Source: Iris pallida (Eukaryota; Streptophyta; Magnoliopsida; Asparagales; Iridaceae). From it: a stretch of 64,000 nt of DNA. This document shows, piece by piece, positions 58,601-64,000 of this stretch. Location of the stretch: the NCBI GenBank assembly GCA_029216955.1, contig JANAVB010002199.1, positions 18,219,053 through 18,283,052 on the forward strand. The letters run 5' to 3'. Below the pieces are notes generated by a model. The model searched no databases and was not told the origin of the DNA. It saw only the letters and a program-made list of their open reading frames with translations. Both the position numbers and the translations under genes were made by a program. The number at the start of each line of letters is the position of its first letter. Within the stretch, counting starts at the first letter, position 1.

Positions 58601-59688
58601 TCAACATGTTCCATTGGCAAGAGGAATGATATGATTGCTGGGAAAATACATCCACCTTTCGTGGCTAACATATGCATTTGATTCATATACATGTAGTAGG
58701 GAGATACTAGGAAACTTAAATAGTATCTCATATAAAGTTTGGATATGTACCTAATGGGCTGCAGAAAAAGTCACAAAATCAAGTAATGAAGTGACTAAAC
58801 ACATGAGCAGAACATCATTGTCAAGCCAAGAGACTATATAGTATATACTTAATGGCAAAGACATCAAAGTAAATCAGATAGTCTACTTCAGCAGGATTGG
58901 ATATCAATAAGTTGCGTGGAAAGACATACAAGGTTGATCATATCAGCAGTGTATACATACAATCACAAATACCCATGGGAGAGAAGGAAGCTACCAGAGC
59001 CAGTGGATCACCCAGTGTCTTTATTACACTAATGCTAGAAAGGTTGCCTAGAGCAGCCATTGGTAGAATGACAATCCCGAATCCTAACTGATGATGCAAT
59101 CGGATATTGAACATGACGGCTCCATCCCACACAAGGATTTAGTAGTGAGATGAAAACCATCTATATAAGCTGGTCCAACTAGTAAAACTAAGACCATGAT
59201 ACACTTCATCACTTGTCATCCATCTCGTGGAAGACCATATTACCTTCATCATTTGCCTTGCAAGTGAAAATTTTCCTTGCTGCAAAAATTTTGGTGTCAG
59301 ATTCCCCATCCTCCCACATCCACCATCCTTATCCTCTTGTAAGTAATCATACCCCACCTTACTTTCTTCGAAACATATATGAGAACTTCCCATGTGACCT
59401 CTGCTTTCCTCACTGCTGCTGGTAGATTGCAATATACATAACTCATTTATACGTCTGATGTAGTTTAACAAACTTCTCATTAAAATTTTAGCAAAGCTCA
59501 GGCATGGGCATATAAAACAAATCAGTTCCCAACTAACAAGAAACCAAGGTACTCAACTACAAGAAAGAACCACCTTCTAGAATGATAAAGCCATGAACAA
59601 ATCAAAATATACCAAGGTCAAAATAGTCATATTGCTTCAACAAAAGCTCCCTCTCCTCTTCTGCATTTACAGGTCCAGAAACCTCAGC
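37185..59688 (-). CDS. Peroxisomal acyl-CoA thioesterase II, 3' fourteen exons
   Basis: Minus-strand exons in order: 59688-59613, 56569-56529, 56408-56283, 54877-54800, 53293-53206, 52574-52462, 48516-48454, 48377-48322, 47515-47499 (tentative), 46481-46425, 38173-38072, 37543-37495, 37413-37345, 37262-37185. The joins keep frame except across 48322/47515. The first three give the end of a cNMP-binding domain ([19 protein letters not shown]). [20 protein letters not shown] and [19 protein letters not shown] begin the double hotdog thioesterase; [14 protein letters not shown] and [16 protein letters not shown] belong to its conserved core. The C-terminus is AKL, a PTS1 peroxisomal signal. Such TesB/ACOT8-like enzymes hydrolyse fatty acyl-CoA. 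A segment of about 35 residues expected between LTDPRLP and the 47515 exon was not found, so the copy may be defective. The N-terminal exons are not seen. Confidence 0.88.
38174..40799. other. Part of the 8.3-kb thioesterase intron
   Basis: No gene seen. A direct repeat of about 30 bp (gataagactagttatgcaca and following bases) occurs near 38264 and 38364, 100 bp apart. From 38398 a block starting TGTCACAAACCGGCCC looks like the start of an old LTR but has no matching end. Decayed LTR-element material probably makes up 39000-40800. Confidence 0.45.
40800..42053 (+). mobile_element. Decayed Gypsy-type LTR fragment
   Basis: The right boundary ends ...aatgggacgtgata, the LTR-end motif shared by LARD A and by the solo LTR at 43700-45551. 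It is a diverged relative of that solo LTR: cattggccatggataacttg here pairs with gcatggtcatggacaacttg there (about 44530), and ttttaggtgaggatggttttg pairs with a similar block near 44970. The left boundary is uncertain. It contains a tandem duplication of about 120 bp (about 41452-41690). Confidence 0.5.
42169..43236 (+). pseudogene. RTE-type LINE reverse transcriptase remnant
   Basis: Across broken plus-strand frames the sequence reads like the plant RTE reverse transcriptase: an EKAY-type word, [13 protein letters not shown], then [10 protein letters not shown] (the FADD-like active-site motif), an IDGQEIPKS block and the C-terminal LRWFEHVQR-type motif. Many stops and shifts make it inactive. 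It ends with gttgttgttgt (43220-43230), the usual simple-repeat tail of RTE elements. It lies in the thioesterase intron in antisense orientation to the gene. Confidence 0.7.
43700..45551 (+). mobile_element. Solo LTR of a Gypsy-type element
   Basis: A 1.85-kb block starts TGTAGTGTCCGCTCG and ends GGGATTGGGACGTGACA. The flanks aatta (43695-43699) and aattc (45552-45556) match at four of five bases, fitting an old target duplication. No internal region or second LTR adjoins, so it probably arose by LTR-LTR recombination. It carries an 83-bp tandem duplication (about 45142-45300). Its ends resemble those of LARD A, but the middle is different. Confidence 0.68.
45142..45302. repeat. Two-copy tandem duplication, ~83 bp
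   Basis: The unit beginning ttgaaggtgttttactttta repeats at about 45224 with only a few differences (ggctgt versus ggttgt, one lost t). It lies inside the solo LTR. Confidence 0.85.
46521..46878. mobile_element. Decayed Tourist-like MITE with long G tract
   Basis: It starts GGCCACGTTTGGTTCGCAGAA and ends near ccacgaaccagacgag, a diverged relative of the clean MITE at 35899-36201. Internal blocks such as tttccaaacaccggaaa and caatttcccaaaggaaagg are shared. The middle holds 29 G (46642-46670), one A and 27 G (46672-46698). The right end is degraded, so the target duplication could not be verified. It lies in the thioesterase intron between exons 46481 and 47499. Confidence 0.7.
47658..48005. 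mobile_element. hAT MITE with GCCTAGGCG subterminal repeats
   Basis: A 348-bp element begins CAGTATTCTAAAAGG and its reversed right end reads CAAGTTTGTGAAAAG. The flanks are a perfect 8-bp duplication ctcccacg (47650-47657 and 48006-48013). Both subterminal regions are packed with cgcctaggcg words. The centre has a two-copy tandem duplication of 67-bp period (47744 and 47811). It lies in the thioesterase intron where a conserved coding segment is missing. Confidence 0.88.
48114..48228. repeat. Two-copy tandem duplication, 56-bp period
   Basis: ttttgcctcggttttctctt and the following tgcgtgaatgtgtgtata occur twice, with gcctcgg at 48124 and 48180. It lies within a thioesterase intron. Confidence 0.88.
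48517..50478. other. Thioesterase intron, no further feature
   Basis: AT-rich intron sequence between exons 48454-48516 and 52462-52574. No coding frame or repeat boundary was recognised before the hAT MITE at 50479. Confidence 0.5.
50479..51119. mobile_element. hAT MITE with CTAGTCGG subterminal repeats
   Basis: A 641-bp element begins CAGTGTTGTAAAAATC and its reversed right end reads CAAGGTTGTAAAATCG. A perfect 8-bp duplication tgctcaat flanks it (50471-50478 and 51120-51127). Many ccgactagtc words crowd both ends. The AT-rich centre has no transposase. The terminus at 1-30 belongs to the same family. Confidence 0.9.
51120..51829. other. Thioesterase intron between two MITEs
   Basis: AT-rich sequence with no gene or boundary recognised. 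Its last bases lead into the Mutator-type target duplication taaaatata. Confidence 0.5.
51839..52415. mobile_element. Mutator-type MITE, long hairpin with C-rich/G-rich arms
   Basis: A 577-bp element starts GGCTTAATTGCACTTTGCTA and ends with the complement TAGCAAAGTGCAATTAAGCC. The 9-bp duplication taaaatata is perfect (51830-51838 and 52416-52424), diagnostic of Mutator-like insertion. The inverted symmetry continues inward through cttgatacc-type words to a C-rich arm (about 51975-52140) facing a G-rich arm (about 52150-52310). The whole element can fold on itself. It is the sister of 419-936. Confidence 0.9.
52575..53205. other. Thioesterase intron, no further feature
   Basis: Intron between exons 52462-52574 and 53206-53293. 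An open frame at 52541-52753 on the minus strand overlaps the exon by chance and reads through the splice site. Nothing else was recognised. Confidence 0.5.
53294..56282. other. Thioesterase introns around exon 54800-54877
   Basis: Two introns (53294-54799 and 54878-56282) flank the exon encoding [21 protein letters not shown] segment at about 55195-55440 has a different, GC-richer composition, with repeated gatt/cgga words, and may be an inserted fragment of unknown type. No other feature was supported. Confidence 0.45.
57480..57990 (+). pseudogene. Second RTE-type LINE fragment
   Basis: Broken plus-strand frames contain a VDGKE-like block and the phrase [21 protein letters not shown], the characteristic C-terminal region of plant RTE LINE reverse transcriptases. 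It corresponds to the last third of the copy at 42169-43236 and is full of stops. It lies antisense inside the thioesterase intron 56570-59612. Confidence 0.6.
57991..59612. other. Thioesterase intron, nothing recognised
   Basis: AT-rich with several short open frames on both strands (for example 58897-59091 and 59139-59480) that show no known domain and no exon-like boundaries matching the gene. Confidence 0.45.
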
Positions 59689-60439
59689 CTATAGAAAGTT
59701 TTGATAAAACAGAACTTAGATAAACCAAAGCAGTATATACTTATGGAAGTATGTAAAATAGCACAACAAGAAGTAAAACAGGGAACAGTTCCACCTAGAA
59801 AATGTAAAAATGGCTGTTCTTTTAATTAATAGGGAATATCATTAGACATATACTAAGTTATAAAGGCAGGAAGGGTTAATAGACAATGATGACATATATG
59901 GATACAGTCTCTACATCACATAAAGGTTAGTGGGTCCTACCTCTATCCTCACTCCTAGATATAGGCTCTTTGAAACAGAACTGACAAAATTTATGTGGGC
60001 ATTGCATTGACTTTATTCTTCCTTCCTATCTCAGATAACCTTTTTCGTTTGTCATGTGGAATTTATTCTTAGGTCTACAAATATTAAATGAGAAGAAAAA
60101 TTTTAACTTAGTGGACTTCCTCTCTGTACCTTTCCTCGTGGATATAGGCTATTCAGAAATTAATCTCCATCAGTATCCCAATTTTTATGATCTTGTTACC
60201 ATCCCTTAATAAAATCCTTAGTTAGAAATATGCTACCTATATTAGACACGTTCTCCTCATTTTACTTAATAGTTGGATGTTCTGAAGCTAATGAATATCA
60301 AAAGCCAAGCATCAAGGTTCTCGAGAGAGTTTTCATATTCACATAAATGTTCATTATTAAGCTTCTTACTAGAAGTGCAAGAAAGGGGAAATAGACAATG
60401 ATGACATATACGGCTTATACTGTTTCGTTCAGTACTACT
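59689..60439. other. Upstream intron of the thioesterase, no exon found
   Basis: The exons for the N-terminal part of the cNMP-binding domain should lie upstream on the minus strand but were not recognised here. The phrase tagacaatgatgacatata occurs twice (about 59880 and 60393). Confidence 0.4.
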
Positions 60440-61606
60440 ACATGTTTTATACGGGGATGGTTGTTGGGATATGGCATGGGCACAATAGTCTTTACTACAT
60501 GGACTATCTTATACTTTTGTTGCCCATTGTCGTTGCTACTTGTCTTGATTTTGCAACACCACCTTCTGGATGTGATGTTTGGCACGAGATTATGACATCT
60601 ATCGTTTTCTAGACTACACGTGTTCTCTTCTTCCGGTGTTTTAGGTAACTTCTCTGCAAAGTCCCTCAAACCTTGCACCGGATGTATTTATGGTTGTCAT
60701 GTTGCTAGTTCTATTCCAGAGAGAGTTTGTTTATGTTTCTCCTTTGACCTTGTCCACTCTGATGCTTGTGGACCCTCTCCCACTCTGATGCTTGTGGACC
60801 CTCTCCTTATATGTTAAAGGAAGGAATCAGATATTATCTCATATTTATTGATAATCATTCTCGATTTACTTGGATTTAGTTGTTTTCCTCGCAAGTCTAA
60901 GGTCTTCTTTAAGTATCTTGAGTTTGCAAAGATACTTGAATTCATTTCTGTTGCAAAATCAAGGTACTTTGTTCAAATTCAAGGAAGGAGTACATATCAC
61001 ATCAATTTTGTGATTATATTATTTCCCAGGTGATGCTTGTAGAGTTCTTTCGTCCCCATGCTCATCAGCAGAATAGGACTAATTAGCATCATTATAGACA
61101 TATTATTGATGTCACTATATCACCTCTCTTGTTGGCTCCTATCAAAGTTCAGTTTTGGGTTAAAGTTGTACTTACTATTATCTTTTTTATGAACATGATT
61201 ATGACTCTTGTTCTTGATGGCATCTCCCTGTCAACATTATATGGCTATAATCCTAATTATTTCATACTTTGGTCTTTAGTTGTACTTGTTTTGTTCGAGT
61301 ACCTACGACTGAGCAAGAAGTTATCCCCCCGATTTGCTACTTTTGTGTTGCTAGGCTATAGTCCTCAGCAGAAGGACTATAGATGCTATGATCATGTTGC
61401 CAGACGTCTACGTATTTCTTGTCAAGCCATTTTTCTGAAGTGTTTCCTACTAACATTACCACGTGCTCCAGTTCCTTTACTACTATCCACAACTGAGAAG
61501 CTTGCTTTTCTTGATATGGAGACCAGATCAACACATGCGCCAACTTCTCCCCCTATAATCCTTCTATTATTTGGGTTTACCATCATCACGATCGTCTCAC
61601 CTTTAC
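60440..61606 (+). pseudogene. Decayed Copia polyprotein fragment (integrase region)
   Basis: Broken plus-strand frames give, in order, a GAG-pre-integrase stretch (SSSGVLGNFSAKSLKPC), FDLVHSDACGPS and an integrase core with an H..HQQN-type stretch near 61060. Later comes the integrase C-terminal part GISLSTLYGYNP with LLGYSPQQKDYRCYD (about 61350-61390) and a TTEKLAFLDMET block. Reverse transcriptase and LTRs were not found. A 26-bp tandem duplication (cactctgatgcttgtggacc plus six bases) sits at about 60758-60809. It is older than the two complete Copia elements, judged by many stops and shifts. Confidence 0.75.
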
Positions 61607-61613
61607 TATTGAG

Positions 61614-64000
61614 CTATGTTGTTACGGGCGACGCCTAGGCGCGCCTAGGCGGCCTAGACGCGCAGAATATCAGCACGCCACCTCGACCAGTAAATTTCAG
61701 TGTATGGATAGGCGGTGGACGCCTAGGCGCGCCTAGGCGGGCGCCTAGGTCCGTCCAATGGAAATCTAAGTCGGGCGCCTAGGCGGTGGAATCCATGGGC
61801 TTTTAATCTTTTTTTTTCGGGATTTTAGGATGTTCTTTCAGGTTTTTGGCTGCTACTAATATAATTGATGCTGCTGCTGTCCTTCCAAGGAAAAAAACGA
61901 AAGGAAAAAAAGAAAGCAAAGAAGAAGGGAGAAGACTGCTACTGCTGCTGCTCCAACTGCTGCTCCAACTTCAGGTATTCTTCTTCTCCTTCCTCTTCTT
62001 CTCCTTCGTCCTCATCTTCTCTTCTCCTTCGTCCTCTTCTTCTCCTTCCTCTTCTTTTCCTTCGTCCTCTTCTTCTCCTCTGTTCTTTTTTTTTTGTCCA
62101 TGTAAAGTGCTGCTGCTATTGCTGCTCTTTTTTTTTTGTTACAATGTTACTAGTTACTGTATACTGTTGTTGCTGATTTTTTTTGTTTGCTTTTTTTTGT
62201 GTTCATCTTTGTTTTTGGGGGAAAAATAAATCGGTAATAATGTTACTGTTGCTGATTTTTTTCCCTTTTTTTCCTTCAGAATTTGAATGTCTTCTAGTGG
62301 TTCCACTCGTTTGAAACCATCAAAAGATCCCGAATGAGATTATGGACAACCATTGTTCAATGACAAGAATAGTGTGAAGTGTGATTTGTGCCAAGTAATA
62401 ACAAAGGGAGGAATTAATAGGCACAAACAACATCTTGCGGGTGGTTATCCCGATGTTAAAGTGTGCTCCAAAGTAACTAAAGATATCCAAGAAATAATCA
62501 GAAATTATATAGCTGAACAAAAGTTGAAGAAGGAAGAAAGGGAGAGAATAAAACATGCTTCAATAGCAGGAATTAATATATTTGAAGGTATTAGTAGTAT
62601 TAGTAGACAAGCAAATAGAAATGATGAAGAGGTTGAAGCATTGGAAAGTTGTCGTCTAAGCTCAAGTGGTGGTACTACTAGTAATTTGGCTCCTAAAGGA
62701 CCCAAGCAAAAGGGTCCCCTTGATAGCATGTTCCCCCTAAATTTTGATAAACTTGTGCAAAAGCCCCTTGATAATGTTCACAGAGAGAGGGCTAGGAACA
62801 ATACATGTGATTACATTACTGATTTCTTTTATGAAAATGGGCTTTCATTTAATGTAGCAAAGAGTTCTAGTTTTACTAGAATGCTTGCAGCAGTTGGACA
62901 GTTCGGTGAAGGTCTAAAACCTCCATCATACCAAGAGTTGAGGGTTACAATTTTGCAGAAGAAGGTGCAAGCTATGAAGGAGTGGATAGACTCATTTAAG
63001 GTTCATTGGAAGATTTATGGGTGTTCTATTATGACAGATTGGTGGACAGATGGAAGGGGCAGAACACTCATCAATTTTCTAGTAAAATGTCCTAAAGGAA
63101 CAGTTTTTCTGAAATCAATGGATGGTTCCGAATATGTCAAAGATGCAAAACTTATTCTTAGAATGTTGAAAGAAGTCATTGAAGAAATTGATGAGGATAA
63201 TGTTATACAAGTAAGTTCCTTATCCTAACATTCTTTCTGAATTGTAATGTTAATTTATTATATACTCATTAAATAAGTTTTGAATCTTTTTTTTCTTATG
63301 TAGGGTATTACAGATACTGCATCAAACTACAAACTTGCTGGAAAATGGTTGATGGAAGATAAGAACATATTTTGGACTCTATGTGCAGCCCATTGTGTTA
63401 ATTTGATTTGTCAAGAAATTGCTGCTCATCCAAAGGTGGATGCAATTGTGAAGGAATGTAGGACAATTTCGTTATTTATGTACAATCATACCAATGTTCT
63501 ACATATGATGAGAAGATTCACTGGTAATAGGATTTATTGAGACCCGCAGTTACTAGATTTGCTACCAGTTTCTTGTCAATGGAAAGCATCTTCAATCAGA
63601 AGGCGGGTCTACGGACAATGATACATTCAGAGGATTGGACGAAGAGCAAATGGGTGACAACAACTGACGAAAAAAGTGTAGCCAAGATAATTAAGATTTG
63701 GAAAGCAATAGTGCAATCAAAAGGGGCCTATTTGATGCAATCAAGAAGCTAGTTTCAGATGTAGACAGACATGACAAAATCATTGTTCAACTATCAGTTT
63801 ATCGGACAGCTTGAGGCATGATGGGTGATCCAATAGCTGTAAGAAAAAGAACAACATCAGCTCCAGTTGGTGGTGGATTACTTGGGGAAGTGAAGTGCCA
63901 AAACTTCAAGATTTTGCAAAAAGAGTACTTGGTCTTACTTGTGCTGCATCTCCATGTGAAAGAAATTGGAGTTCATTTAACAATGTAAGTCAAATTATTA
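61614..64000 (+). mobile_element. hAT element, left part, runs off the window
   Basis: The left end near tatgttgttacgggcg is followed by clusters of gcgcctaggcg words (61624-61790), then a CT-rich leader and a hAT transposase gene. The same GCCTAGGCG subterminal repeats mark the MITE at 47658-48005, so that MITE may be a deletion derivative mobilised by this family. The exact left terminus is degraded (expected CAGTGTTGT) and the right end lies outside the window. Confidence 0.65.
62287..63988 (+). pseudogene. hAT transposase (BED, DUF659, dimerisation), decayed
   Basis: The likely start is ATG 62287-62289 (MSSSGSTRLKPS). An in-frame TGA at 62335-62337 stands where a Trp is common in the family. 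Exon 1 (62287-63210) has a BED-type zinc finger, CDLCQ...HKQH, and a DUF659 block with MTDWWTDGRG, including the first catalytic Asp. The donor gtaagt at 63211 and acceptor tag before 63304 bound an intron of 93 bp. Exon 2 reads GITDTASNYKLAGKW (second Asp), LCAAHCVNLICQEI, then shifts frame near 63530 into RPAVTRFATSF. The middle of the protein is deleted between about 63752 and 63840. The dimerisation motif SPCERNWSSFNN ends at 63983. Inactive. Confidence 0.85.

Noticed and set aside
59139..59480. 113-codon minus-strand frame as an upstream thioesterase exon
   Set aside because: No similarity to a cNMP-binding domain and no fitting splice borders.
61846..62229. Leu/Ser/Phe-rich frame before the hAT transposase
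   Set aside because: Low-complexity CT-rich leader (tcttctcctt repeats), not a protein gene.

Overview
This window looks like nuclear DNA of a flowering plant, most likely a monocot. The evidence is spliced plant genes with GC-rich coding exons, Ty1/Copia and Ty3/Gypsy LTR elements primed by initiator tRNA-Met, hAT, Mutator and PIF/Harbinger MITEs, RTE LINE fragments and a plant tRNA-Val gene. I cannot name the species. Nothing prokaryotic or viral was seen.

Layout. Positions 1-30 are the end of a hAT MITE. 263-1157 (+) holds the last two exons of a serine carboxypeptidase-like gene, whose intron carries a Mutator-type MITE. 1831-2364 (-) encodes a small protein resembling the C-terminal domain of RPA70. 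2601-20252 is a nested stack: a short hAT MITE was entered by a 17.3-kb non-coding Gypsy-type element (LARD A, target duplication gggcc), which was entered by a reverse-strand 10-kb Gypsy-type element with 3.6-kb LTRs (LARD B, gtgat). 20345-25902 (-) is a Copia element (duplication gagag) whose gag-pol frame is continuous apart from four TAG stops. 26826-34557 (+) is a 5'-truncated, frameshifted subtilase pseudogene split by a second Copia element at 27940-34331 (-, duplication gaaga). 35165-35237 (-) is tRNA-Val(CAC).

From 37185 to at least 59688 (-) lies one large gene, a peroxisomal acyl-CoA thioesterase II (cNMP-binding domain, double hotdog fold, C-terminal AKL). Fourteen exons can be placed, 13 of them well supported. 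Its introns are inflated by LTR remnants, two RTE LINE fragments, a PIF-like, two hAT-like and one Mutator-like MITE, and several two-copy tandem duplications. One conserved coding segment between 47516 and 48321 could not be found, so the copy may be damaged. The 5' exons lie outside the window or were not recognised. 60440-61606 (+) is a decayed Copia fragment, and 61614 to the right edge is a hAT element with a decayed, intron-containing transposase.

No new molecular system was identified. The most interesting material is the transposon stratigraphy, the hairpin-forming Mutator MITEs with poly-C/poly-G arms, the gene-like leader inside the LARD B LTRs, and the exploded thioesterase gene.
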